DNA of 64,000 bases from Ustilago trichophora (GCA_900323505.1 OOIN01000001.1:806001-870000), one strand, 5' to 3'; shown: positions 8,983-20,480, counted from the stretch's first letter. A program made the numbers and translations. The notes: generated by a model from the letters alone, not told the origin.

Positions 8983-10982
8983 TACGTTCTCCAAGCCACA
9001 CTGTCACACAGCCCGTGCCTCATTGAACCCCAATATGCTCGGCAACATTCAGCCAGATGCCTCGTCTTGCTTGTGATTTGAGGTCAACAGCTGGTCGAAG
9101 AAGGGATCTTCTCGGCCGCCAGTGGGAAGCCAGGTGATTCAACTTTGCCAAATAGAGCTGAAACGAGAAAGCGAGAGTGTGACAGCGTTGGTCGATACGC
9201 CTCAAATTTCCAAATACGGTCGCAAGGCAAGGCAAGGCAAGGGGCTGCGGCACTCGCTGGACCTCATTGTTGACCCAAGGAACAGAAAGTGGGGCCACTG
9301 TTCAGTGCAGCAGCAGCAAGTCAGGCACCGTTGAGTCGTCACAGCAGCGCAGCACGCGGAGGCGTCCTTTTGTGCGGAACATCCTCTTCCTTTTGCCTAG
9401 AGCAGAGTACGGTATCAAAGTCGCACGGCCCCTCGCTTGGTGCATGATCCTCGATTCAAGACAGAAGAATAGGCATTGCTGTCAGTCAAGTGTGCGGGCC
9501 AATCTGCGAAATTGCTCCGCGAATATGATCAAAAAAGCGAGCGCTGATTACCGTCGCTTGTATCCTGCACTTTCTGCCTTTCCCTATCAACTCAAGGCTT
9601 CAGAAAGATACCATGGTGTTTGGTCGGCTTGCAGGTCGTATCAGGCTGACTGGCGCTACTAGGCGTTCATATATTCAAGCGAAGAGGCATGCTGCAAAAA
9701 AGTGGAGCCGAGATGGTGCACAGACGGGGACGGGGAACAAAGTGGCCCCGGCGCAACGTTGATGTCGAGCGAGAGAGAGAAAGAGAGAGGCGCGAACGAG
9801 AACGAGGTCTTCCAGCGTTGGAAGATTCTCACGCACGCAAGAAGGCGATCCAAATGCCGGCTCGTGGTAGCAGAGTCGAAAGTGTAGGGCGGAATGGCAG
9901 TGTTGCTCAACTGAGCGTGTGCCGGTGGCTGAGAAAAAGAAGAAGAGGGAAGGGTGCGCGCAAGAAGGAAGCTGTGACGTGCCATGGCGTGTCTCTGACT
10001 CAGTTTCGCCTAGGCTCCACCTCATATCAGAACCATCTCGAATCATGATCTGTAATTGCTCTTCAATCTTTGTAGAGTGACGACCATCAGACTCTTGCAA
10101 GGCTCAAAAACATCAACAGAATAAGAAGTCTCGTGGTTGATGCCACGAGGAGACTCCGCACCAGTAGACTTGACGAGAGGAGGGAAGATAGCGAAAGTCT
10201 CGACTCGATCTTGATTTGCGTCACACTCAACTCTCGCACAGAGACGCTAAACGAAATTTGGCCGTAAGCTGGATGTGGGTCAGAAAAAGGTGAGAGTGCG
10301 TGTGTGTGTTGGTACTGTACAGTAGATTTTCATTTTTATTTTTTATTTTTTCCTCTTTGGACTTGCAGACGAGGCGCACTGCAGCGATGCTTTGCTTCTC
10401 TCCGTTCTTTTTCGGCGCGTGACCTTGAAGCAGCAGCAGCCATTCACACACCATTGGCTCGATCCTTGAGACTTTCGACGTAATTTTGCACTCAGAATAG
10501 AGAAAGAGCTTTTCTCTCCTTTCTGGCCTCTATGTGACCCCTGCATTTTCACCGTGACCCAGACAGTCTCAACATGCACACGGCGCCAGCAAGAGAATCC
10601 TTCTTTGGCGCTCGACCCTCTTCAGAGTTGGCTCAGCAGAATGAAACTCTGTGTCTTCTGGCCTTTGGGAATCTCGAAAAGAGAGGGTAACGCTCTTGTT
10701 GCTTCAGATATGTACAGGTGAAAGACGAAAGAGCCATCTCTCAGGGCATGAAACACAACGCTGTTGCATTGCTTTATCTATCTTCCAACTGCTGCTACTT
10801 TACTGTACAAGGGACTTGGAGTCAGAATGAGTCTCGGTGGTGTGGTCTCCGTTGGCAGTGTAGGGTGTGTCGTGAGCAGCCAACCAAAAGCTTCTCTGCC
10901 GGTTCGCACCTTTTTTAGCGTTCTCAAGCTCCAAGTCTAACCACCAAATCAATCTCAATCAGCTAGCTTAGCCATGAATTTC

Positions 10983-11107
10983 TTTTTTTTTTTTTTTTTC
11001 TCTCTCTCTCTCTCTCTTCACGTTCCCCCCTCTCGCTCGACTGACTTGGCGGCTGCTGCTGCTGCTGCACGCCATCTTCTTTTTTTTTTTTTTTTCTTTT
11101 TTTTTTC
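10983..11107. repeat. Poly-T and CT simple repeats
   Basis: A T tract (10983-10999) is followed by a CT dinucleotide run to about 11015, a short CTG run near 11051-11068, and a second, nearly pure T tract from about 11080. This lies about 1 kb upstream of the gene at 12065. Confidence 0.8.
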
Positions 11108-12064
11108 TTCGCTTTTTGTCTTTTTTCGATCCCGCACGCCTCCGCTGTCCTGCCCCAAATTCCCTTCCGAGGCTGAGCTTTCTCCCTCGTCCTTCCATTC
11201 CTCTCTGACTTTCCGCCTTCACCATATCATTCCGGCGCTGTTCATTCCTTCCTAAGCCTTTCTCCCTCTCTCTCTGTCCTCAGTTCTCAATTCTTCACCG
11301 TCTTCCCGCCATTCCACACCATCACTTCCCTTCATTGTTCCGTATCATCTACATCTGTACACTGTCTTCTGCTTCACTTTACTCTCGGTCTCTCTTTCTC
11401 GCTCTCTCTCTCTCTCTACTTCACCCTCTCTCTTCCGGCACGCGCTTCAGACCGCCCACATTCGGCGTTTGTCACTTTGAGATCAACAATCTTGCCGACT
11501 CAGCCTTTCAACTTCACTGCCACCCACTTCCGTCGCTTCATTTCATAAACTCAGGCTTGGATCTGTCGCTCGCCTGCCTCTTTCGTCACGCACGACGATA
11601 AAGACAACAACAACATCATCATCATCACCAACAGCACTGCCCAAACCGATTCTCACCTTTCATCCAGAACCACTTCAGTCTTTAAAAGACTCGTGTCTCT
11701 TCAGCTTCTGATCCAATCAACCTCAGATCGCAGAGACGCACCTCCTCCATCTCATCAAAGTCAACACAGCATCTTGTCTTGCTGCTCTTCTTCCGCTTCA
11801 AAAGATCTTTTCGGGAGGTGGATGATGAATGGTTCCACCCGTCATTCTTGATTGAGCGTTGGTGTACTATCTGAGACATCAAGCGCTTTCGCTCTCTCCC
11901 TCCGTCAGCGCCTCATTTAACGACTGCACACCTGCGACCGGGGACAGCTTTCGTCGAGGACAACGTTCAACGAACTAGATTCGTTCAAATCCGACAACCA
12001 CCCGGTTCAGTTCGATCGACAACAGCTCATCATCCTATCTGCCAATCCTTCCGCTCAAAAGGTC

Positions 12065-14683
12065 ATGGCCGCCACCAGAGCTCGCACCGAACTCGCCGCC
12101 GCCGCCGCCGCTTCTGCACCCCAGAATGTCAAAGACTTGACCCCAAGCCGCGAGGCGGCGGCGTCGGTTGATACAGCTGTCAATGACCAAACTCCCGCTC
12201 GCAGAACCACTACACGAACTCGCAAACTCCCCAGCCGTCTCCTTCCCTCGCCATCGCCACCCCCTTCCCGCCCATCCTCTCTCTACAACGCTGCCAAGCA
12301 CGCTAAGGGCGGCAAAGATGTGAGCGAAAGCACAAACACATCTCCCGCAGCGACTCCATCTGCCACCTCAGCAGCAGCAGCAGCAGCAGCCCCCTCTAAG
12401 CTGCGCAAGGCAGCAAGGACAGACGCAGACAGTACCAGCTCCGACCTCGACACTGCAGGCGACAAGGACGACTCGGAAGATCTGGGCCCAGGCAAGCGCA
12501 AGCGTCGCCCTAGCAGCATGTACAAGCCGCCTTCCACATTGACCACTGTTGATACGCCTTCTTCAGTCTCTACATCGTCTGCATCCAAGTCTAAGAAGAA
12601 AGGACGCAGTCTCAGTCCTGAGGCTTCGGCTCAGAAGGGCCAGTCTCCTTCGGTTGCCGTCGCCCAAGCTCGTCACAAGGGTCGCCTCTCGAAAGGCAAG
12701 TCGGAGGCTGCCACTCCACTGTCCAAGAAGGGAGAGCACTTTGCTGACAATGGCGACGATTCGGAAGCAGAACTTCACGTCAGCTTCTCGAGTGCCTCCA
12801 AGAGGGTCCGCATCGGCGACGCCACAGACTCGATGGATCTCTCGCCTCCACCTCTTCTGCCTCGTGACGGCTCGGCCAGGATCCGAATGCCTATGCACTT
12901 CACCCAGCCAACCTTCATCAGAGGCGGCCGAGTGAGCGTCTCGCCCGAGGCATCAGCCAAGAGACCTGTCAAATTCGGCATTCGCGACTTCAACCGCCCA
13001 GGACTGCAGTCCGACGAGACGGAAGCGGAGCGATTCCGAATCGGCAACATCATGCGTGCCACCAAAGCAACAACCGTCCACCGCTCCGACATCATGTCGT
13101 CGTCTCCTGTCTCGGCTGGGATCACCAAGTTCGACACGGACTCGGGCGCTCCTCTTACCTTCATTCCCTTCCGTAGTGGTGCTGCACGCAGCGCGGCCGG
13201 CATCCGCAGCATGCACACCACTCCCTTCGCCGCACAGACTGTAGACGAAGACGACGATGATGAAGAGGAAGACGACGAAAACGACTTCCACCAGGCCATG
13301 CTGGACGCCGACTTTGACTTTTTCGATTCTCAAAAGTCCGATTCGAACGTAGCAAAGCCTCTCTGGTCCGCTTCTCGACGAGGCACTACTGAGGAAGTCG
13401 AGATGGATGACACCCCGGCTACGACTCCTCGAAGCCCTCAGTCCGGATGCGACCTTCCTTCGCCTGACAGCCCACGCTGCAAGACGGAAGAGCAGGCCAC
13501 TTTGCTCGGCACTGAGGACAAAGTTTCGTCGTTCAGCGCAGGTCGAGACTCGGTGTTTGTGCACGCTCTGCCCACCACGCAGGTAGGTGCCGACAAGCCG
13601 CACCAGCACGCAGGTTCGCTGACACTCTCGCTGCCCTACAGTCCTACCGTCGCTGTATCGTCGCCTCAGTTGCGAGCCATGGACATCGACACGGATGCAG
13701 CCACCGCAACCAAGGGCATCAAGGACGCAAACACAAACACCCAGATGGGTACACCTGTGCTGCAGAGGCGAAAGCACGCTGGACTGCCCACGGGACCGCA
13801 CGGACTTGCTCCACTCAAGCTCAGTGCAGACCTCATGGAGCGAAGCGCTTCCAATTCGGCTCCTTACATGCAGCTCTCGCCCATGATTGAGATTGAGTCG
13901 CCTTTGCTCAGCCCTGGTCTGTCCTTGAGCCTGCATGGCAAGGGCGGAGACTTGCCTAGCCCTTTCATCATGGGTGTTGGCTCACTTCCGGACCTTGAGC
14001 AGCCTGCTCCTCTCGATCTGCCTCCTGCAGAGGGATCGACCACTCCCAAGGCATCTAGCCCAGAGATGTTTGTTCCTGAAGCTTCCAAGGCTGTTTCGGC
14101 TCAGCCAGCCTCTATCGACGCCAAGGTTGAGGAGGCCAGCAAGGAGACCCCAGCCCCAACTGAGCCCGAGAAGAAGGCTATTGAGGCTCCCAAAGTGGAA
14201 AAGCCCTCGACCAGGCGCCCTGCTTTGCCTCCTCCTCGCCAGATTCGCTTCACGACCTTCACCACCCCTTCCGTCGAGTCGACTGAAACCAGGCCGCCGC
14301 AGCCTGATGTGATCAAGACATCGACGACGACGACGACGACGGCCGCACCCGTTACTATCCAGCAACAGCAGACAACGCAGCATCAACCCAGGGCTGGTGC
14401 CAACACCAGCCCCAAATCCGATTCCACTCCTGATCTGGTTCACTCTTCGGGCTCGTCTTCACCCGACTCTGCATCGGATTCGCCGAGCCCCATGTCGCAG
14501 GCTGACACTGCCAGCTCGGGAGATGCCGAAGTGGAGACGATCCTCTTCGGCCCTCCCGAGAAGCTCGATCTGCATGAGCTTGACCACGCTTGGGGTGGCT
14601 CCAAAGCCGCTCAGCACGAAGCCGCTCTGCGTCGAGCCAAAGTGACTCAGATCCATCACGTCGAGGTTAACACCACCCAGTGA
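12065..14683 (+). CDS. Unrecognised disordered protein, 872 residues
   Basis: One uninterrupted frame begins at ATG 12065 and encodes a protein rich in Ser, Thr, Ala and Pro. Visible features are basic clusters near residues 140-145 (GKRKRRPSS) and 170-180 (SKSKKKGRS) that could be nuclear localisation signals, and a more ordered, less repetitive block at about 278-390 (including FTQPTFIRGGRVSVSPE, KFGIRDFNRPGLQSDE and FRIGNIMRAT). An Asp/Glu run follows at about 392-407, then a Pro/Thr/Ser-rich second half with many SP and TP dipeptides. I do not recognise a family. Abundant SP/TP sites and basic patches suggest a nuclear phosphoprotein, possibly a cell-cycle or chromatin regulator; that is weak inference. 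Codon bias and length support a real gene. Confidence 0.75.
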   Translation: MAATRARTELAAAAAASAPQNVKDLTPSREAAASVDTAVNDQTPARRTTTRTRKLPSRLLPSPSPPPSRPSSLYNAAKHAKGGKDVSESTNTSPAATPSATSAAAAAAAPSKLRKAARTDADSTSSDLDTAGDKDDSEDLGPGKRKRRPSSMYKPPSTLTTVDTPSSVSTSSASKSKKKGRSLSPEASAQKGQSPSVAVAQARHKGRLSKGKSEAATPLSKKGEHFADNGDDSEAELHVSFSSASKRVRIGDATDSMDLSPPPLLPRDGSARIRMPMHFTQPTFIRGGRVSVSPEASAKRPVKFGIRDFNRPGLQSDETEAERFRIGNIMRATKATTVHRSDIMSSSPVSAGITKFDTDSGAPLTFIPFRSGAARSAAGIRSMHTTPFAAQTVDEDDDDEEEDDENDFHQAMLDADFDFFDSQKSDSNVAKPLWSASRRGTTEEVEMDDTPATTPRSPQSGCDLPSPDSPRCKTEEQATLLGTEDKVSSFSAGRDSVFVHALPTTQVGADKPHQHAGSLTLSLPYSPTVAVSSPQLRAMDIDTDAATATKGIKDANTNTQMGTPVLQRRKHAGLPTGPHGLAPLKLSADLMERSASNSAPYMQLSPMIEIESPLLSPGLSLSLHGKGGDLPSPFIMGVGSLPDLEQPAPLDLPPAEGSTTPKASSPEMFVPEASKAVSAQPASIDAKVEEASKETPAPTEPEKKAIEAPKVEKPSTRRPALPPPRQIRFTTFTTPSVESTETRPPQPDVIKTSTTTTTTAAPVTIQQQQTTQHQPRAGANTSPKSDSTPDLVHSSGSSSPDSASDSPSPMSQADTASSGDAEVETILFGPPEKLDLHELDHAWGGSKAAQHEAALRRAKVTQIHHVEVNTTQ

Positions 14684-15641
14684 GAAGAAGGACTTCAAGA
14701 CACCACTCCAACCAAAAACTGCTTTCGAACCTATTCCCCCCTTTTTTTTGTACAACAGCCCATTAGTGTCAGGCAGCCCTGGCATTCGAACGCATTGGAA
14801 AGAGGATGCTGTCAGTCGCAAAAGCCCGGCGGACAGGATTCAATATGTTATAAGAAAAGACCCTTTTTTGATTTACTATCACATGTAACAACACGTTTTC
14901 GCTATATTCTCTTCTTGTTCTCACAATTCTATCTTGTCGGTATCTTCACCTTCACCACCACTTTGCTTTCGTTCTGGTTGCCTTGCTTTGGCGTCAGGAG
15001 GACCAAAAATATACACTTCAAGATTGTGGAATCAATTGGTTCCCAGCTCCAGGCACATGTCAAAGTTTGGGTTATAGGGCCTGAATGGGAAAAAGAAGGA
15101 CACGACGCTGTTGATGATGATGAGCAGAAAGAAGGATGCTATTGGATACGACGAGCAGTAGTTGTTGGTGGAATGGTGTTTGATGAGCGAGCGATGCGCG
15201 CGTGTGCTGTGTGAAAGGGTCAAATTAGCCTAATCGTGAAGAGAGTGCTGAAGTCAAAAGCGCGCGCGATTCGCGCCTTATCTTGCTCAGCAACCCAAAA
15301 AAAGGGGGCCAGCGCCAAGCGAGGAGATGTGATTTCACTGCGCTTTGAGTGTTTGTGTGGAGGGAGAGAGTGCTCAGCATTTCATGTGGTGGACCCTCTC
15401 TCTCCCTCCCCACACAGACACTTGTTATCCGTCTACCATCAACCAATACCTATCCCAGCTTCATCAAGATCGTCAAACAGTACAACGACTGAGATCACCT
15501 CACTCAGACGACACAGGCATCCTAGCAAGGCAATCGCAGCGACTACCCAGCACTTTGGCAATTCTGTCCTGGCTGGTGGACGCAATTCGAGCTTGAATAC
15601 GTCGACAGCCTCTCTCTTTCTTTTCCTTGCATGTTGTGCTC
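14684..15641. other. Intergenic region before ATG15
   Basis: About 960 bp between two plus-strand genes. It contains the 3' flank of the disordered-protein gene and the promoter/leader of ATG15 with CT-rich stretches near 15395-15410. Open frames here (for example on the plus strand around 15236-15868) run into ATG15 out of frame and show no similarity I recognise. Confidence 0.5.
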
Positions 15642-17258
15642 ATGATGATGGCTTCACACAGGCCAACACTAAAGCTGCGATCGACTCAGCGCAGCTGGTT
15701 GTTGCTCGTCGCGTGCTTGTTGCTGTCCGTTTGGACTGCAAACGCCGTGATGGTAGAGGGCCTCATTCCACCAAGATCACAGGCCTCGCCATCGACATTC
15801 GACCAACCTTTTGCTCTCTCATCCTACCTGCAAAGGGTCTTTGGCTCTTCCATCCGATCTTTCTTTGATGCTAACCAGAGCAAAACGGCAGGAATCAAGA
15901 CCTTTGGGCTGAGGGAAGCCTATCACCAAGGAATCGGCGACAAGGCGCACGAGCGGGCCAAAACCCGATTCGACTTTAGCATCACAGCAGACCATATCCA
16001 AGCAAAGCAAGCCGATCTAAATTACATCCCCGCAATCAAAACTGTTCGACAACGCATCACTCGCGCCAAGGATCCGAACAGGTATCTCGAGGTACGCGGG
16101 CAATCGTACAAGGACGCCATGTGCGCGGCTTCCACAGAGCTGGATTGGGAGGACGTAGACGTTGAGGCACCCGATGTCACCGACCGTACCACCGTGCTGG
16201 CTTTCGCCAAGATGGCAGCTTCTGCGTACAAGAACGACACTTCGGATTGGGATGGCATGGGAGGATTCGAACCCACCAACCCCTTTGGCTGGGAAGGCGA
16301 TGGCATCCGAGGCCATATCTTCACAACGCACGACAACGATACGATTGTGGTGGCTCTCAAGGGCACCTCGAATGCATTCCTCGGCGGTGGCGATACGGCA
16401 CGTCGAGACAAGACCAACGACAACCTGCTCTTCTCGTGCTGCTGCGCTCGCGTCTCTTGGTCGTGGACGACAGTTTGCGACTGCTACCAAGGTCATGGCG
16501 ACACTTGCGGTCAGACGTGTGTTGAGCGCGCCTTGATCGAAAAGTCACTCTACTACCCGGCCATCACGGATCTGTTCAACAACATCTCGTACGCCTACCC
16601 AGACTCGCAAGTTTGGATCACGGGTCACAGTCTGGGTGGAGCCTTGTCTTCGCTGCTGGGCATGACGTTTGGCGTGCCCACCGTTACATTCCAAGCGCCC
16701 GGTGAGCGAATGGCAGCCATGCGATTGCATCTCCCTCTTCCACCTGCAAAGCATCCCGACGAGGACCCAGTGGCGGCACTGCCCATTACGCACGTGTACA
16801 ACAACGCAGACCCCATCGCCACTGGTCAGTGCAACGGTGCCGCGTCGCTGTGCTCCAACTTTGGCTATGCGATGGAGTCCAAATGTCATGCGGGAAAGAG
16901 CATCGTCTACGACACGATGGGCAAGTTGGGCTGGTCTCAGTCGATCAACCAGCACCGCATCAATACGTTGGTAGATGACGTGCTGACCGAAGATTGGAGT
17001 GACAAGGTGCGCAAGAAGAAGGCCAAGCTGCGCAGCGCCGGAGTCATGGACAAGCCAGACGGCGAGGTGGTGGGTACAAAGGGATGGAGATGGCCATGGC
17101 ACAGAGGAGAAGATGCTGACGACGGTGGCGATACCGACGAGGACACTGATGAGGATGATAAGCTGGCCGTGCCGAGAGCGAGGTCAGAAGAGAAATGCCG
17201 CGATTGCACCAACTGGCATTTCACTGATGATGCTTCAGATGACGAGCCGTCGTCGTAA
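15642..17258 (+). CDS. ATG15: Autophagy-related vacuolar lipase Atg15
   Basis: This encodes 538 residues from the first of three tandem ATGs (15642, 15645, 15648). The frame is open a little further upstream but has no earlier ATG. A single hydrophobic segment at about 18-37 (WLLLVACLLLSVWTANAV) matches the signal anchor that carries Atg15 through the ER and multivesicular bodies to the vacuole. The class 3 lipase core has the nucleophile elbow GHSLGG with Ser330, a likely Asp390 (in NNADPI) and His438 (in NQHRI). The Cys-rich signature CCCARVSWSWTTVCDCY is typical of Atg15 proteins. Atg15 is a phospholipase that breaks down autophagic and multivesicular-body vesicles inside the vacuole. The C terminus has an acidic stretch (about 495-515) and ends with a CRDCTNWHF segment also seen in fungal Atg15. 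No intron is apparent. Confidence 0.93.
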   Translation: MMMASHRPTLKLRSTQRSWLLLVACLLLSVWTANAVMVEGLIPPRSQASPSTFDQPFALSSYLQRVFGSSIRSFFDANQSKTAGIKTFGLREAYHQGIGDKAHERAKTRFDFSITADHIQAKQADLNYIPAIKTVRQRITRAKDPNRYLEVRGQSYKDAMCAASTELDWEDVDVEAPDVTDRTTVLAFAKMAASAYKNDTSDWDGMGGFEPTNPFGWEGDGIRGHIFTTHDNDTIVVALKGTSNAFLGGGDTARRDKTNDNLLFSCCCARVSWSWTTVCDCYQGHGDTCGQTCVERALIEKSLYYPAITDLFNNISYAYPDSQVWITGHSLGGALSSLLGMTFGVPTVTFQAPGERMAAMRLHLPLPPAKHPDEDPVAALPITHVYNNADPIATGQCNGAASLCSNFGYAMESKCHAGKSIVYDTMGKLGWSQSINQHRINTLVDDVLTEDWSDKVRKKKAKLRSAGVMDKPDGEVVGTKGWRWPWHRGEDADDGGDTDEDTDEDDKLAVPRARSEEKCRDCTNWHFTDDASDDEPSS

Positions 17259-18404
17259 ACTCCAAAGTGCGTAGCTTGCTCTGCATCTCTTTTTTTGCAC
17301 CTATACCCTTCCAACGACGACAAAGGCAAACGCCTCTTCCGCTTCATACACCCATCGAGCCTCCCTCTAGTTCATGTTACGAATTTGTTCACTCCGCATC
17401 AGCTTTTCCATCGCCTTCTTCAGCATTCAGATGTGTATCATAAATTGTCATGCCGTTGCAACATTGATACGAGAGTTGTTGGTCAGGGGGCAACGACTTC
17501 CGAGCTAGCCGCTGATTGAGTCAAAGTGCGATCGGGCCGAGCGAGAGTCGAATTGTAAAAGAATTATAAGGCGCTTGCGGTTTAGCTGCAAGTCGACATG
17601 CTTATCCGAGATCTCTAAGGGAGCATCTAGCGGAGCAGTAGAGTGTTTGGAAGAAAGGGGTCAAAAAAAAAAAAAAAAAAAAAAAAAAAAGGACTTTCTC
17701 TGAACCAGAATTAGAAATGCGAGGGGGAGATTCTCAGCCAACGTGCTGGATCTTGTGTAGATAAAATATTTTGGATTTTTTTTTTTGTTTCGGCAGAGCA
17801 GTTACATAGTAGCGGGAGCGCACCGTGCACTTGTTTTTCTTTTTGGTGCATTGCTGGTTCAGAGGGCTGCACTGCACTGCCCCCCCGCGCTATAGAGTAT
17901 GGGTGTGTGTTTTGCACTGCCTTGTTCTTGACGCGCTGTGAAACAGACAAGCATTTACACTCTTTGGCTTCTCTCTTCTTTTCCTGCAAAGGCAAACCCT
18001 TCAATACTTTGCTCCGCACCCTGCCGAGATCCCGACAGTATCGCGTTACGCTGTTTTCCCGACAGAGACGCCTTCTTGTCGTTATACCACTACGTCGTTC
18101 TAGACACGAACGCTATTGCTGCATCGTACAGATTCGCGGTTCTACCACCAAGACGACCAAAACGTTGAACCCCTTGCTGCAGCGAGATTGGTCTTGTGAT
18201 GCGCACAGTCGGACATCCTTAGAGGAAGAGGCATCTTTACTTTACTTTGGCGGCGACCAAGAATCTCCTGGTCGAGATTCGATCGTATCCCAACGCTGGA
18301 CGAGGCCTTGCGCCGTAACCTGCTCTTCTTGTCGGCACTCGCTTCCGGAGGCTGTTATACAAGGATCTCTTTGATACCCCCGCGACACGCGACACGCGAA
18401 CACC
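17259..18404. other. Intergenic region ATG15-TVP38
   Basis: About 1.15 kb with a 28-nt A tract (17663-17690) and no supported gene. The proximal 500 bp before 18405 is probably the TVP38 leader and promoter. Confidence 0.5.
17663..17690. repeat. Poly-A tract, 28 nt
   Basis: An uninterrupted A run in non-coding DNA about 405 bp after the ATG15 stop. A short T-rich run follows near 17776. No retroposed sequence is recognisable next to it. Confidence 0.9.
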
Positions 18405-20480
18405 ATGTCGAATCCATACTACCCAACACAGCCTCAAAGGCAACCCGCATACGATAACCCCCTCAACCCACCCTACGGCACTCGCAATGGCGACTCACGG
18501 CAGCCATTTCCCAACTCTTCTTCCTCCCAGACCAATATGCTACGCAATGACCACGACGGCGTCGATTACCATCACTACCATCATCCTCCTCCTCCACACT
18601 CCCTCCAACCCTACCACGACCCGTACGCCACACTTACACCCAGCGACGAACGCAACCGTCCCAGCTTCTCCAACGAGAATCTCGTGCGCTCCACCTCGGC
18701 ATTCTCGAAAGACATGCACAACTACACCTCGGACGATGGTCATGACCAAACGCTGCGCGGGACGCACTACATGCTCGCCAAGGACGAGGAATCCGGTCGT
18801 GTCGGCTACGGAAGGGGACATCGCATAGAGGCTACCGATGGGCTTTTGCCTGATGTGCCACCTGATATGGATCGGTTGAATGCGGAGCAGAAGGAGATCA
18901 TGAAACAGTTCCCGCCCGATCTGGATCACGAAGGTGGAGGCAAATCTGGTCTTCAAGCGGCCAAAGAATTGTTGAAGGACTGGAAGTCGTGGTTTAAGCT
19001 CAAGTATTTACACTGGTGGATCATGCTCGTCGTCGTCATTGCCATTGTTGCGCTTTCGACCATCTATCACAGGCAGATCGTTGACTGGCTCACCCCCATC
19101 TCCAAGAAGGTCACCACCGTGGCTTGGGGTTGGATCATCCCCGTCGCGATCTTGTTCATCATTTCTTTTCCTCCGCTTTTCGGTCACGAAATCGTCCTCA
19201 TCCTCGTCGGTCTGGTCTATGGCATCTGGATCGGTTTCGGCATCGCATCTTTGGGCACACTTTTGGGTGAAATCGGCAACTTTTACGCCTTCAAACACTG
19301 CCTTCGCTCCATGGCTGCCAACTACGAACGCAAGAACATCCACTACGCATGCATGGCCGAGATGGTCCGCGACGGCGGATTTTGGGTCATGTTCCTCGCC
19401 CGACTATCCGCCATCCCTGGTCACTTTACAACTGCAGTCTTTGCCACCGTCGGCATGAACATCTTCATCTTCACCTTCGCCGCCATCTTGGCCCTCCCCA
19501 AGCAGTTGTTGATCGTATACCTGGGTGTAGCGATCAAAAACAGCGGCAATGGAACCGAGGACACAAAAAGCAAGATCATCAAATACGTCGTACTCGTCAT
19601 CAGCTTCATCATCACGGTATGGACGGCGTATTGGTTGTATCAGAAGATGGAAAAGATTAGACCGGGCGTGAGTGCAAGGTTGCGACAGAAGAGGTACGAG
19701 TTGTTGTTGCAGGCGAGAACTCCGGGTACGGAAGGGTATAGTGGGGAGAGGGTTCATTCGTATCCGCCCACCGCTGGCGGTGGTGGCTATATCGGCGGTG
19801 GTGGAGGAGGAGGAGGAGGAGGAGGAGGAGGATTCGATGCCAGTTATGGTTACAGGAACGCACCAGCAGCAGGGGAAAGGCCGTTTGGAGCCGATGAGAC
19901 ATACAATCAACATCAAGGAGACTTTTCCACCGACACGTACGACGCTTCTCTACCCTCTAGTAGGAGGCCTATTATCTCGACGCATCCTTCCGATCTGCGT
20001 CCCGCTGCCGGTGGGCCCATTTCGCCCATACGAACCACCAACCAACCACCTTATAGCCAAGACAACTACATCCCGCCTAACCCGCACACCGACACCTCTC
20101 AACCTGCACCTCTTTCCGCATCCAACGGTGGAAGACAACCCATTGTGACAACGACGCAATTCCATCGTCCACTACGCAAGACTTCGACTCCTTCAACCTC
20201 ACCTACATCACCATTTCACGATCCGCCTGCACCGCATGTTTCCACGGATGGATTTTCCCATCGCAACATTGCACCAGAAACCATCCCTTTAACAAACGCA
20301 CAAGGAGGAGGATGGACAAGCAATTCTAGCCTTGCCCCTACCAGCAGCCCCACAACCGACTCACTTCCTCCTCCTCCAGACTACACCAGCTTTGCACATC
20401 CAACAGCGTTGCATCCACAAAGACCTACAGGACAAGCGAAAGTGGATCCGACCGTGCAGAGGTATCATCTTTCCGATTAA
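18405..20480 (+). CDS. TVP38: Tvp38-type Golgi membrane protein (VTT/DedA domain)
   Basis: This encodes 691 residues. The first 195 are hydrophilic with a His/Pro-rich patch near 45-70. A membrane region follows: a transmembrane segment at about 204-222 (IMLVVVIAIVALSTIYH), then the VTT domain (about 243-385) with IIPVAILFIISFPPLFGHE, LVGLVYGIWIGFGIASLGT, the GEIGNFYAFK segment and FLARLSAIPGHFTTAVFAT. A final helix lies at about 394-413. The core arrangement matches yeast Tvp38, a late-Golgi membrane protein of the VTT family, whose members are implicated in lipid scrambling and vesicle biogenesis. The C-terminal 270 residues are disordered with a poly-Gly run (about 463-476, encoded by GGA/GGT repeats) and many Pro/Thr/Ser. 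That tail is much longer than in yeast. Confidence 0.9.
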   Translation: MSNPYYPTQPQRQPAYDNPLNPPYGTRNGDSRQPFPNSSSSQTNMLRNDHDGVDYHHYHHPPPPHSLQPYHDPYATLTPSDERNRPSFSNENLVRSTSAFSKDMHNYTSDDGHDQTLRGTHYMLAKDEESGRVGYGRGHRIEATDGLLPDVPPDMDRLNAEQKEIMKQFPPDLDHEGGGKSGLQAAKELLKDWKSWFKLKYLHWWIMLVVVIAIVALSTIYHRQIVDWLTPISKKVTTVAWGWIIPVAILFIISFPPLFGHEIVLILVGLVYGIWIGFGIASLGTLLGEIGNFYAFKHCLRSMAANYERKNIHYACMAEMVRDGGFWVMFLARLSAIPGHFTTAVFATVGMNIFIFTFAAILALPKQLLIVYLGVAIKNSGNGTEDTKSKIIKYVVLVISFIITVWTAYWLYQKMEKIRPGVSARLRQKRYELLLQARTPGTEGYSGERVHSYPPTAGGGGYIGGGGGGGGGGGGGFDASYGYRNAPAAGERPFGADETYNQHQGDFSTDTYDASLPSSRRPIISTHPSDLRPAAGGPISPIRTTNQPPYSQDNYIPPNPHTDTSQPAPLSASNGGRQPIVTTTQFHRPLRKTSTPSTSPTSPFHDPPAPHVSTDGFSHRNIAPETIPLTNAQGGGWTSNSSLAPTSSPTTDSLPPPPDYTSFAHPTALHPQRPTGQAKVDPTVQRYHLSD

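Larger units (their letters stand above)
8114..12064. other. Gene-free region between divergent PUF and 872-residue protein genes
   Basis: About 3.95 kb without a supported coding region. It holds a CAA/CTG composite repeat (8929-8982), GA-rich tracts (about 9767-9795), T tracts followed by CT repeats (10983-11015, 11080-11107) and a pyrimidine-rich stretch from 10,980 to about 11,450. The latter probably belongs to the leader or promoter of the gene at 12065. Open frames here are short and low-complexity. Confidence 0.5.

Noticed and set aside
8808..9076. Poly-Gln, poly-Leu and poly-Ala frames over the CAA/CTG repeat
   Set aside because: They exist only because the triplet repeat is open in all frames. 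No flanking conserved sequence supports a gene.
10890..10918. Possible tRNA T-loop (GGTTCGCACC) followed by a T run
   Set aside because: It lacks the TTCRA core of box B and no box A or cloverleaf stem was found upstream.
15236..15868. 210-residue plus-strand frame overlapping the start of ATG15
   Set aside because: It overlaps the ATG15 signal anchor in another frame and shows no domain or start context.
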